Shown here one piece after another: positions 24,497-35,469 of a stretch of 64,000 bases of DNA. The DNA is from Casuarina equisetifolia (lineage: Eukaryota; Streptophyta; Magnoliopsida; Fagales; Casuarinaceae), in contig CM052360.1 in NCBI GenBank assembly GCA_028551475.1, positions 1,166,501-1,230,500 of the forward strand. Reading direction: 5' to 3'. The position numbers and the translations under genes were made by a program. The stretch's first letter is position 1, and each line of letters opens with the position of its first letter. The notes under the pieces are model-generated. The model was given only the letters and a program-made list of their open reading frames with translations, had not been told where the DNA came from and made no database searches.

Positions 24497-24811
24497 TCAA
24501 ACGAAAATGAACGTTAATAATGGAAGATCTTTGTGTGATGGAGAAAGCTTTGATGGGATTGTTTCTTATAATGAATATTGAAGGAAGGAAGTAGTTAACT
24601 GGGTGTAAGAGGTGCGGCTTGTTTCTTGCTATACTTTGTGAACAATCTTTGTGTGGTTTATGATAAAAAAAAAATTAAAAGAAAATGCTACACCCTCTTT
24701 GCATTCTCAACCGAACTTGATGCAGAGGGGACAAGTGAATGACTTTAAGGTTGTTGATCAGAACAGGTGAACAGATGGTGGGGCGTCTTGTTTTTCTTTA
24801 CCTACTATATT

Positions 24812-25900
24812 TCAACAACTTTCTTGCCCGTGAATTAAGAAGTTTAGATCAATACCTTTTGCAGCCACGTGTTCCAAGAAAAGGTAAAGGCCATCGGGTT
24901 TCAGCATCCTCTTCGACTTTGAAACAATGATAACAATGGAGTCTAAATTCTTAGGTATTAGAATCAAGAAGTTCATTCGCACTTAATACAAGATGATGTT
25001 ACATTTATATCCAAGCTTAGTATTTGATGTATGACATTAGTTAAGATTTTTAAGCATCGTTTATGGTGATGCACCATCTCAAAGTGGCTAGATAAAAGTT
25101 TAATTACTTTAAAAATGGAATCTTCTATTATTGAAGTGCTTGACTTATTCTATGCTCCTCATAGTACACCGGGTTCAATATGAACTCAACTCCTAAATCT
25201 AAAAAGGTGAAATGAATATTTTAATGGATAAATGGTTGAATACCTTTAACAAAATACAAGACAAGTGTTCCAATAATTGTATTAGTAAAAATATCACTTA
25301 ATGACCCAAGTTGAATAATATGAGCATATTTAAAATCTAAAGAACAACTTTGTAATTCACAACCAAGTATTGTTAATGGGAAAAGCAATAAAAATTAACT
25401 TCTAAATCATATAGAACAATAATATTCAGTAAAAATACCTTTCAAAAAATAACAATGATCTAAATCATTAATTCAAATGATAGCTTTAACTAATTACACC
25501 TATTTGACACGTAAAGTGCATATCACTATACATGTGTTAATTATTTAAACATATTGATCAATCGGAGGTATAGTCTCCCTAACTTGAATAATATGAGAAT
25601 CTTTAAAATCTAAAAAACAACTTTGTAGTTCACAACCAAATATTATTAATAGGAAAAACAGTAAAATCAACATCTAAATTGTGTAGAATCATAAATTTGG
25701 TAAAAATACCTTCCAAAAAATAGCAATAGCCTAAATCATCCATTAAAGTGACAACTTTAACCATGTATGCATATTTGATACATGAAGTGCATATAACTAT
25801 AGATGTCGTAGTTACTTAAACATATTAATCAAAGGCCATGAATCCATTGTTGAAATTGGAAACTATTGCCATTAGTTCTACCTCATCAATCCACCCAAGC
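24812..25900 (-). pseudogene. Fragment of the METTL7-like gene (exons 4-5 and introns) inside the P450 block
   Basis: This DNA matches methyltransferase copy 3 from about 5390 to 6180 and copy 2 from about 2690 to 3410, in the same orientation. Exon 5 is recognisable at about 24857-24919 (GTGGCTGCAAAAG then GTATTG), but its acceptor AG is lost and codons are altered. Exon 4 survives as a shortened remnant at about 25248-25315. Intron sequence dominates, so it moved as genomic DNA, not as a retrocopy. A part of about 270 bp is duplicated internally (about 25308-25560 and 25580-25830). It sits about 0.3 kb upstream of the intact P450 start. Confidence 0.85.
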
Positions 25901-26870
25901 ACTTACACTAAAATATTGACAATATGAATACTCATTCACACCATTTTCAACACCTACCTTACTATGTATTGACAGTTGTGAATGTGAAAGATTGGTATTG
26001 ATTAGAATCGACAAGTTAAAGAACACTGATATCTCTTACCTCTCAGTAATTGACGAAGTTGGTTTTCTGGACATGTTCTCCATTTGCCGGACCAGCATGT
26101 AAGTATTTGTTGTAAATGATTCGGGACCACGACAGTTCTTGACTCAGACAGGTACACCGCAAGCCAATCGTGCATCCTGTCATAGTTCATGAACTGTTCG
26201 ATCGCCGCCCCCACGAGGGGCCATGTCTTTGGTCCTCTCTTATCCTCTGGCTCTTTACATGGATAAACACCCATGACAGAGCCATGCAAGCCAGCATCGC
26301 CATTTCGAAGTTGTACCCATCCGGGGGGAAGCAAAATCACTGGAAGATCGCTTCCTTCTCCCATTATTCAAACGAAAACGAAGGTTAATAAGAAAATCTG
26401 TGTGATGGAGAAAGCTCCAATGGGGTTGTTTCTTGTAATGAGTTGCGTGGAGGAAGGCTTGTTTCTTGATATACTTCGTCAACAATTTTTGTCTGGTTTA
26501 TGATTAAAAAATAAAAATCATCAACCTAACTTCATGCAGTGGGAACAAGTGAACGACATTGAATAGTTGATCAAGACAGGTGAGAGTCTATCTTGTTAAT
26601 TATAAAGTCAAAATTTAATCATATAAGAGGAAAATGATACTTGTATTTGTTATTATTTCTCCTAAGTTGGTTGTATGATTTGGTAAGTCATCACAATAAT
26701 TAAAAAAAATTTGTCAAAGAAGAAAAATTCTTAGGTATATGTGTTCAAATATGTTGTATGTCTTGCATTATTAGGATGTTAACATGTTATTTTCTTACAT
26801 ATAGAAGTATTATCTTTTTTATAAACACATTTTAAGAGAGGAAGTGAACTTTTTAACTGGAGATCATAGC
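25900..26870. repeat. Segmental duplication unit A: P450 exon 1 plus 5' flank
   Basis: This block recurs at about 30100-31075. Shared parts are the lead-in CAACACCTACCTTACTATGT, P450 exon 1, the 5' flank with GATGGAGAAAGC, and about 500 bp of AT-rich flank including GAGGAAAATGATACTTGTAT and AAAATTCTTAGGTAT-like text. It contains the exon-1 pseudogene at 26042-26364. Confidence 0.8.
26042..26364 (-). pseudogene. Isolated CYP704-like exon 1 (pseudogene)
   Basis: Homologous to exon 1 of the intact P450: it begins MGEGSDLP and later regains GPKTWPLVGAAIEQF, NYDRMHDWL and LSESRTVVVP. Indels (a run of C near 26330, and changes near the TCCATGTA segment) shift the frame between these parts. No downstream P450 exons follow; the methyltransferase fragment begins instead. 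Non-functional. Confidence 0.9.
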
Positions 26871-26965
26871 TCTTTCTATAGTGTCTGCACATGCAGAAGA
26901 GCAAACCACATATTTCGTCATACTAGCTTGTATATAAGATATATACAAAAAATTCACTTCATGCT
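26871..26965. other. Remnant of the MPO1-like gene 3' flank
   Basis: GAGCAAACCACATAT, GTATATAAGATAT and TTCACTTCA occur here in the same order and spacing as at 21783-21871, next to the MPO1-like gene. It marks the left end of the duplicated unit that produced the P450 pseudogene. Confidence 0.75.
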
Positions 26966-27384
26966 TTCTACTTTATGAGATAGCTTTTGATTTATACTAA
27001 GGAAAGAACATGAGATAACACAATGTTGCTAGAACCAAGATTAGAGATAAGGACAAAGCAACAATTTTATTAATTAGATTTTTTTTCAAATTGTTTATAA
27101 GTATAAGACTTTGAAAAATTTTATATGCATTATATTTTTAATAAGCCAACATTTTGAGAAAGAGAGACAACCATTAGAAAAGGAAAATTCTTTAATGGCT
27201 TCTTAGTATATAAAAGACTCCAAAAAAGAGTAAATTATTTTTTCATACACATAAGGATTGCTTCTTTCAAATTGTATACAATTCTTGGTGCTCTTGGTAC
27301 TTGTCATGTGTGTGCTGCTACATGAATTGCATTATTCATGTATGTTGCAAGCTTGGTTTTCTTTTTTACAATATGATGAAGTAT

Positions 27385-30300
27385 CCCCCATGTCTTTTTG
27401 GTAAAAACTTGAGGAACTGCTAGATACAGGCAAAGCATCTCTACGATCACTACATGCATATAATACAACCTTCCAAGCGAATCATAGTTCAAGAGCCCTA
27501 CGGAGTGCTTTACTCTTCCATTGAATGATTCCATATCCTTAGTATCATACTGAAACAATGAGACATCCTCTTCTTTCACTTGATCTTCTTCAAAAGCTTT
27601 GAACCTTGAGTAAAGCTTTTTACATACATCAACATGTGTCATTATTATATACAATATGAAAGTCTTGTATCAAAAAATAAGATTCTTAAAGTAAAGTTTA
27701 AATTAAAAGAAGACCTTCTAATAGATTTTAAATTGAGTTTTAGGCTTTCTAATAGAGTACTAGAGCATAGGTATAATTTATTTCATTGCATGTGATTTTG
27801 AACTCAATGATGTTTGTGTACGAGAGTATGTGTGTAGGATGAAAATTTCATATTGAAAGTATAATTTTTTATAATGAAACTTATATAAAAAAAAGTACCC
27901 ATCTAATTTTAGAACTAAGTTTTAGGTTAAACTTTTAGATTTTCTAACTATTATATTGTATATGGCCTACAAGTGACTAGTCACTGCCGTATCACAGCAG
28001 CGATACAAAATTCACAGCAACATCTCTGAGATATTTGTCCGTTGCATTGCCTTCTAAGGCTTCACTTAACTCGATAAATCTTGACAATATATCATGTTTT
28101 ATCTGATAGTTTCATCATGAAAAAACGTTTCTTAATATCAGAATATGCATCAGAAAACAAAGGTTCTGAATTTTGTTATCTTGATATCTTTGTCAGAGGC
28201 TCGAGGGTCTTCTATTTCCAGCTTCCTTCTTCGGTTAACAGAGTAGGAGAAATCATCAATGATTTTGATGCTTTTATCAAGCAAAGCTTCCGAACCCACC
28301 TTCACAAACTTCTTTATCTTCCCCAGTAGGTCAATGAAGCGAAGCGTCACGATGATGTTTGCAGGGTCAAGAGTCTTGGCAAAGCAATTATCTGGCAGAC
28401 CGGGAGCAAAAGTTCCAATTTCTACGGCAAACCCCAGCTTATATATGGAGTCCAAAGTCATCCTCATATACAACTCCTGGAAAAATTGAATCACGATGAG
28501 TTCAAAGTCATTACATTATCTTTTTTAAATTGTTAAGAGGTCATATTCACCTGAAAAACCGGCTTGACAAATTGAGAAGTACTCACATATAAACATACAT
28601 AAATACTCACTTTAATCACATCTAATCTTCCTTAGCACGCATGTAGATACAGGTAGGTTTATAGTTCACACAGCAAAAATAATATTACAGGATGGTCCAA
28701 ATTGGACTATTGCCTTGAGGGGAGTATGTTGAAGTCATTGTAAAGCAGCCTTACATTATTAAGGAAAGATTTTGTAGGTAAATTTATGCGTAATAAATGT
28801 CATCTTTCTTTAAGCTAAATTTTGGATCATATATGAGATTTGTAACACTACTAATTTGACAAATTCACTCTTGTGGGTTTGTTCTGTATCTAGGAATTAA
28901 ACAGCCTTTGAAGTGACATATACTTCTTGGTTTTGGAAAGATGCTGCGCTTGAAATAGTAGAAAGCTTTAGACTGTACTCTGAAGACGATGGTGCTGAAA
29001 TCTCTCAAGTTCTAGAATGCAAACTCGAAGCTTGCAGTCTTCCTCAATCTCTTCCATTGCTCACCGTCTGCATTAAAAATCCCATCTCCTAGCAGCACTT
29101 CTAGGTATGAATGGTACGCTTCGCCCTTCAATCATCAAAACTACTTTTATCAAAGGCATATAATACAAAACATAAGCAAACACTATTCAATGATGTTGAT
29201 GCTAACAAACTCATAAATCCCACATTTGCATATAAGAAAGCGTGTTCCGGAGTTTAATGTTAACCATATTGTTTGAAAGGGTCTACTTCCCTTGATTATT
29301 AAGGAAGAGAAATACCTAGCCTATAAAATGGACTTATGATATTGACTACATAAAATATTCATCTATTCTATTTTCAAGATGTACCTTAATATACATTAAC
29401 AATTATTTAATGTATGAAGTATTGATGATGAGAGCATCACATCAGAAAAAGACAGTTTTTAAGTACTATTTAAATGTAAAAAAAATTTTACCAACTCAAG
29501 AGCTAACCTTTTAGTTGGATTTCGGACCACGATATGGAAATATGGATACTTATCTACATAATTTTTGACACCTGCCTTGATATATTTATAATTGTCTCAC
29601 CTATAAAAAGGACTCAAAACCAAAATATTGAAAATATAAAATGTTAGTTCACCTAATTTCTAACGCCTATCTTGTTACATATTGACAAGTATCAACATAT
29701 AAAAAAAAAAAATTCAAACTATGATATCAATAATACATGTTTTTCATCTACACCATTTTCAACACCTACCATAGGTACATATTGACAATTATCTTATATG
29801 TAAAGAGTACTCCAAATCAAGATATAAGATAGTCATCTCTACTATTTTCAACACCTATCTTAGTACATATTAACAATTATCTCAAATGGAAAGATGACTC
29901 AAAATCAAGATATGAGATACTCATTTATACTATTTTTAACACTTACCATGATATATATTGACTATTATCTCACATATAAAAAGGATCCTAAACCAAAATA
30001 TTGACAATATAGTATACCCACCCATCTACACTATTTTTAATACTTTAATATGTATTAACAATAATCTCATACGTAAAGAGGATTCTAAACTAAACTATTG
30101 ACAATATGAATACTCATTTACACAATTTTCAACACCTACCTTACTATGTATTGACAATTGTGAATGTGAAAGACTGGTATTCCTAAGAGAACAGTGATAT
30201 CTCCTAGCAGTCGGTTTTCAGGACATGTTCTACCCTTTTGCCTGATCAGCAATGTAAGGGCATCGGGACCACGATACTTCTTGACTCAGACAGGTACTCT

Positions 30301-30505
30301 GCAAGCCAATCGTGCATCCTGTCATAGTTCCTAAACTGTTCGATCGCCGCCCCCACGAGGGGCCATGTTTCTGGTCCCTTCTTATTCCTCTGGCTCCATA
30401 AATAGATAAATACCCCTGACAGAACCATGCAAGCCAGCATCGTCATTCCCTCGTTGTACCCATATAGGGAAGCAAAAAAAATGGAAGATCGCTTCCTTCT
30501 CCCAT
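27385..30505 (-). pseudogene. CYP704-like P450 pseudogene (last two exons deleted, I-helix exon split)
   Basis: Exons equivalent to 1-4 of the intact gene remain: exon 1 about 30200-30505 (frameshifted after MGEGSDLP), exon 2 about 28900-29130, exon 3 about 28190-28480 (still mostly open, LYMRMTLDSIYKLGF to NRRRKLEIED), and exon 4 in two pieces, 28005-28102 and 27401-27655. The two exon-4 pieces are separated by about 350 bp of unrelated AT-rich DNA that destroys the AGRDTT coding segment. The exons for PERF and the heme-binding cysteine are missing; the MPO1-flank remnant abuts exon 4 directly. Intron 1 (exon 1 to 2) is expanded to about 1 kb by tandem repeats. It cannot make an active P450. 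Confidence 0.92.
29360..30175. repeat. Tandem array of ~85-110-bp diverged units
   Basis: Seven or so degenerate units share TTTTCAACACCTA, TATGTATTGACAATTATCT and AAAGAGGATTC-like words, interleaved with CAAAATATTGACAATAT and ACTCATCTACA. It fills intron 1 of the P450 pseudogene. One unit also precedes the isolated exon 1 at 25900-25990. Base identity between units is moderate, so the array is old. Confidence 0.8.
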
Positions 30506-31075
30506 TATTCAAACAAAAACGAAGGTTAATAAGAAAATCTTTGTGCGATGGAGAAAGCTTTAATGGGTAGTTTCTTATAGTGAGTATTACGTGGAGTAAG
30601 AAGTTAACTGCGGGTAAGAGGTGCGGCTTGTATCTTGCTATAGTTTGTCAACAATCTCTAGGGGGTTTATGATTATATATAATAAAATAAAAATGCTTCA
30701 CCCTCTTTGCGTCCTCACCTAACTTGATGCAGTGGGAACAAATGAATGATTTTGAAATTGTTGATCAAGATAGGGGAGCGTCTATCTTGTTAGTTGTAGA
30801 GTCAAAATTTGATGATATATGAGGAAAACGATACTTGTATTTGTTACGATTTTTCTTAAGTTGGTTGTATGATTTGATAAGTTATTACAATAATTAAAGA
30901 AACAAGAAATTGTCAAATACGAAAGATTTTTAGGTATGTGTATTGAAATACAATATGTATATCATATTATCAAAATATTGACATATTATGTTCTTTACGT
31001 GTAGAAATATTATCCTTTCTTATAAACATATTTTAAAAGAGAAAGCAAACTTTTTATTAGAGATCATAGTTTAGT
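30100..31075. repeat. Segmental duplication unit B: P450 exon 1 plus 5' flank
   Basis: Counterpart of 25900-26870. A third, partial copy of the far flank (GAGGAAAATGATACTT, GGTTGAATGATTTGGTGAGTCA-type text) occurs at about 31260-31450. Confidence 0.75.
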
Positions 31076-31550
31076 TTTAAGCTGCGCACCTCATAGTCCA
31101 TGAATTGAGATTTCCTATATTTTTTCATATTTGAGATAATTGGACATATTAAAATCTAGTGTGTATCTCATTTTACTAATATAAAAATTCATTTGACCTA
31201 TACAAAGAAAGCAACTATGGTTAGAACCTAACAAAAAAAGAAAGAAGGAAAAAAAGAGTGGTGAGAGTCTTATCTTATTAGTTATGATATCAACATTAAT
31301 AGTAAAAGATAAAATTATAATCTTGTATATAAGAGGAAAATGATACTTTTACGTATGATTTTTCCAAAATTGGTTGAATGATTTGGTGAGTCATTCAGGA
31401 ACCAAAGAAAAAACAAATGTTTTCAAAAGAAAGAAAATTCTTAAGTTAGGCATCACATCCTAGAATACAAGCATTAGTATCATCCTCCTTCATAATATAT
31501 TTTAATAAAAAAATATAAGAAGGCTTTGCGGCTTAACAGATCTGACTTGA

Positions 31551-31856
31551 TCAAAGAAAGGAAAAAAAGAAAGATTGAAACTTGTTGATTGAAGATTCCA
31601 GGTTGCTGATGCAAGAGCCCTGCCAAGTATTATTATAATCTGTTGGCGTCTGAAAATTTGGCATCAACCCCAACGACATTTCAACCATGCATGCGTGCCC
31701 CCACGTCCTAAAGACATCATCATCATCGGAGGAGGAGGAGTCCCGAGTTGTTCTCCACGCGTGCTGTTTGACCATGATGGGGATACACTTCATCTTTCGG
31801 ATAAGCAACACTTTCCAGGCCATGGAGCCAATAATTGAGAGGGTTGTTCGAATCAT
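31551..31856 (-). CDS. Hypothetical 101-residue protein
   Basis: A single ATG-to-stop frame in a locally GC-richer patch. It has an N-terminal hydrophobic/basic part (MAWKVLLIRKMK) and a serine/aspartate cluster (SSSSDDDD). I do not recognise a family and there is no intron evidence. It is 1.4 kb from the NAC gene on the same strand. It may be a lineage-specific small protein or chance. Confidence 0.25.
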   Translation of the reverse strand: MIRTTLSIIGSMAWKVLLIRKMKCIPIMVKQHAWRTTRDSSSSDDDDVFRTWGHACMVEMSLGLMPNFQTPTDYNNTWQGSCISNLESSINKFQSFFFSFL

Positions 31857-32476
31857 ATCCCATTAATTTATCACACAAGGGACTGGATTGTTCGTATGCA
31901 CAAGGAACCTGCGAGTCTTGTTTGACAAATTTTAAGCCTCCACCACTTGGGTTTTACTTCATTTTCTTAGTTCATACTTTAGTTTAAGAATTGTCAAGAT
32001 AATAAACAAACCTGAATGATTCCAACTTTTGAAACCACTCATGTTCTTCCGGATTGGTACTTGTATCATAAAGTTCAACCCCTAAAGGTTGATTCAAAAT
32101 TTATTTTTAACATAGATATATATCATGTTAAAGGTTTTAATCTTATTTAAAAGTGTCAATTAATCTTCTGGTAGAACTTCGATAATTGAATATTCTTCGA
32201 TTTCTTTTATCTCAAATGTGGTTTATTATAATTTTAAATAATATGCTTAGCAAGATTTAAGAGAATCTTTTTTTCTTAAGAAGAAAAATCTCAAATCAAA
32301 TTTAGATTATACAAAATTTAGAGCACAAACAGGGGATTTTGAACAATGAAGTAAACCGGTGAAGCTCAAATTATGAACAGACAAGATTGAAAATAAATAG
32401 AATGGGGATCATTGAACTCCAATTGATTGTTCATGTCAGGTAATCTGGGAGACAATTTCTCAATTTGGGTTTTTCT
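31857..32476. other. 3' flank of the NAC gene
   Basis: AT-rich; expected to hold the NAC 3' UTR and terminator near 32400-32476. No other gene is seen. Confidence 0.5.
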
Positions 32477-33498
32477 TTAGCGGTCATAGCCTGGCATATC
32501 ATAATACGCCGGGTTCAGGAATATGGACTGTCCCAGGATGCTACTCTGATTCACTTGAAACTTCCCGGAATCCATGTATTGGTAAGGGGTTTCGCCCGTC
32601 TTTGGTTTCTCAACATTGTCACTGTCAATGGCGTTTTGGAAATCAAACGTCGAATTGTCACTTAAAAGGTGGGAGATTGGTCCCAAGTAATCCATGTCCA
32701 ACAGGTGACTGATGGAACAGGGCCTTGGGAATCTCGACAGGAATTGGTCGCTGCCATGGGTTTTGGTTAATGTCCCTTCAATTTCTGCAGGCTGGATTTC
32801 TTCCTCTTTTACCTCCGACGCCTTGGCCGCCGAATGCTTCTTCTTGTAGATCCTGCACAGGACCCAATCATCCAACTGCAGAAACAAACACAGGAAACAA
32901 CAAGTTAACTCGAGAAGATGATCGGATTCTTGAACCCAAACACCCAAAAGGTTTCGGCGGGCTTACTCGCATGGACCCCAAGTGCTTGTTCGGTTGCTTG
33001 ATGGAATCGCTTAGGCGGTATTCATGCATAATCCAATCCGTTTTCACGCCCTTCGGCGGCCGGCCCTTGTAGAACACCAGAGCTTTCTTCACCCCAACGT
33101 ACTTGGCGCCGCTGTAGATGGCCTTGTCGGTGCCGGTAGCCTTCCAATACCCGGACACCGTCGCTCTGTTCGGCCGCACCCCATTCGGATACTTCCGGTC
33201 CCGCGGGGTAAAGAAGTACCACTCGTTCTCCCCGAATTCTGCTTTCTCTACATTACACAGAGCAGATCGTAAGTTCCAGGCCAAGGAGATAATCAATCAG
33301 ATGCATACACTACTTAAGATTTTCGTACTAACCAGGCAGCTGCCACGGATCAAACTTGTATATATCCACCTCCGGGATTATTGACACAGGCAACGGCCTC
33401 GATGTCGCCTGGTTCCGAAGGTAAAACATGATCAGTTCCTCATCAGTTGGGTGGAACCTAAACCCAGGAGGAAGATCAGGGCTGATTTTCCCCTCCAT
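32477..33498 (-). CDS. NAC transcription factor, NAP-like
   Basis: Three exons (33333-33498, 32967-33247, 32477-32875) encode 281 residues, the usual exon pattern for NAC genes. The NAC domain is complete: subdomain [15 protein letters not shown] (about 9-22), B with [20 protein letters not shown], then [15 protein letters not shown] and [44 protein letters not shown], and [14 protein letters not shown]. The first-exon text ([25 protein letters not shown]) is typical of the NAP (NAC029/NAC047/NAC056) clade of senescence and ABA response. The C-terminal 130 residues are the activation region, with [15 protein letters not shown]. It binds DNA as a dimer in the nucleus. The clade call is by motif memory; a closely related NAC clade cannot be excluded. 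Confidence 0.95.
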
Positions 33499-35007
33499 TA
33501 TCGATCAATTCCAGAGCTTCTGAATCTTTCTCTATGGATTCTTTGAAGGAGGAAGAAGAAATGCATGAGTGTTTGAAATGTTTAACGGGAGAGGGGCAGG
33601 CCTTTTATTAACCGCGGGGTTTTGTCGTGTAGTGCCGAGGTCGCGATTCCATTGGTTGTTTCTTTGACCTTCGTACCTCGTATAGAAAAACATCAGTGAT
33701 ACTCGCGCGAGTAGGGATAGCCAAATCACCGACGCCGTATACGTAGAAAAGCTCGTCCCCCCCCACCAGTTATGGCAAATTCTATCCGGATGGGGTTTAT
33801 CCGATGCGAAAACAATAGAATAATCGAAGGCTTAGTACCTGAAAAAAAAAAAAAAAAAAGTTTTCAAGCTCCACGCCACCCACGATGAAAAAGATGACCG
33901 TCGACAAAGTGTGGTGTGAACAGTCCGGTTTTAATTATGCCGTTTTCTTGTTTGAAATCTTGGAATCATGAGTGGTGTTAGGTAGCGTGTATCTTGCATT
34001 ATTTTGTGTTATGTGAGACAAGTTGTGTATATCAAAAAGATTCTCCTTCACAAACAATAAAGCATGATCATATCTAAACATGATGTATGTATTATGTTAT
34101 AAATTATAAAAAATAATTTATATGCATCTTAAAATCTTAAAAATATAAAAAATTCAATCATTAAACTAAAAAATCTAAATCTCTTAGTTGTAATATTTTG
34201 TCACACTTTTGATTCCATATTCTTGTAGATATAATCTGTAGCTCTACTAAGCAAGACACTCTATAGTTCCATTGACTTAGCTATTGGCAAACTTTTAGGA
34301 TTTTCATCCACCTCGTATCTTTTTATACTGTCTAGTGAACTTCTCACAATCAAGTGCCTATGTTTTAATGAATTACACACAACTAAATGCATATGTTGAG
34401 GTTCAAACCTAGGATATGGAAGTTATCTTTAATGCCAAATGTAACAAATTCATTAAATGAAAAACATTAAATGGGTTTAAGCTTGAGCACAATGATATAT
34501 CATGTCATATGAATATGGACTCCAAGCTTAGATGAAAGAATATAGATTCTTATATAAGTTTTAAGTAAAAGAACTCATTTCCTTATATATTATTATTCTA
34601 AACTTTTATAGTAATCATGTGAGACTTAATACACACCCTAATTTAGAACATATAATCTTTGTTCATGAGTGAAGACAAAAGAATATTTTATACAAATATA
34701 TACAATTAGAACTTGTATTATCATAGTGGGTACACAAAAGATTTCCCACGATATAAAACTTTAAGAGAAAAGTTAAGCCAATCTTAACACGTGCAATTAT
34801 TCATCTAAGAAGAGCCGTAGGGAATAAAGTTACCGCGTGTGTATCTTCGATTCTTTTATTAGTTAATGATTGAGGTTAGATATACATCATTAGCATAATG
34901 GCAGTGTAATTATCGCTTTTATGAAGGGTGTTATGTCTCGAGAAACAAGAGATTATTCTAATGTGAATGGATGATGATATAATCGTCACTACATTAACAT
35001 ATAGTTT
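33499..35007. other. NAC promoter and AT-rich spacer
   Basis: The first 250 bases hold the NAC 5' UTR and core promoter, with a TAATAAAAGG box on the minus strand near 33602-33612. A 19-base A run lies at 33841-33860. From 33960 to 35007 the DNA is AT-rich with no gene seen. Confidence 0.5.
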
Positions 35008-35159
35008 CTATTTTGGACCCAAGCGGAGAAGATATTGGATGGTACTCAAAGTATATACCGAGTAGGATACCATTATGGGTAGCTCTACATGATGAAAAGC
35101 AAGGCGAGTGATTGGTCGAGGCGAGAGTAGGGTACTCGGCCGGTGGTCTTCTAATGGAA

Positions 35160-35400
35160 TACTAGAGCCGTCGGCATCATATCCGCTTGACCGGATGACG
35201 CGTGTCCTGACAAAGAAGTGGGCTAGGATAAGGTCAAAGGAAATATAGGTGACGGTCTTGTGGTTTTTATCCCGACACGTAAGCATGGGATCTAATTGGA
35301 GCAGATCGGGCCCTTGATTTTGACAGCATTCTAAATATCGTAATAGAGCACGTGGTATCATCGTGTCCATGGATTGTGACGCAAGGGGCACGTGGCGCGG
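35160..35400. promoter_or_regulatory. ABRE/G-box and CE3-like cis-element island upstream of the NAC gene
   Basis: Two perfect G-boxes CACGTG (35349-35354 and 35389-35394), a minus-strand TACGTGTC (about 35274-35281), and ACGCGTGTCCT (35198-35208), which matches 11 bases of the classic coupling element CE3. An I-box GATAAGG lies at 35227-35233. They sit in a GC-rich island (about 35030-35460) in otherwise AT-rich DNA, 1.5-2 kb upstream of the NAC start. ABRE plus CE3 is a known ABA-response combination; action on the NAC gene is inferred from position. Confidence 0.5.
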
Positions 35401-35469
35401 TTGAATCGGTTCTGGTTCCGCCATAGAGAGGGATATTCCGGAATCTGAGCCGTTAAATTCGATCTAATC

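Noticed and set aside
29360..30175. CRISPR-like periodic repeats
   Set aside because: The units are degenerate, lack constant-length spacers, and lie in a plant intron. Ordinary tandem repeats.
35008..35424. 138-codon minus-strand ORF
   Set aside because: No recognisable domain, and it coincides with a GC-rich island dense in ACGTG motifs. Reads better as regulatory DNA than as a gene.
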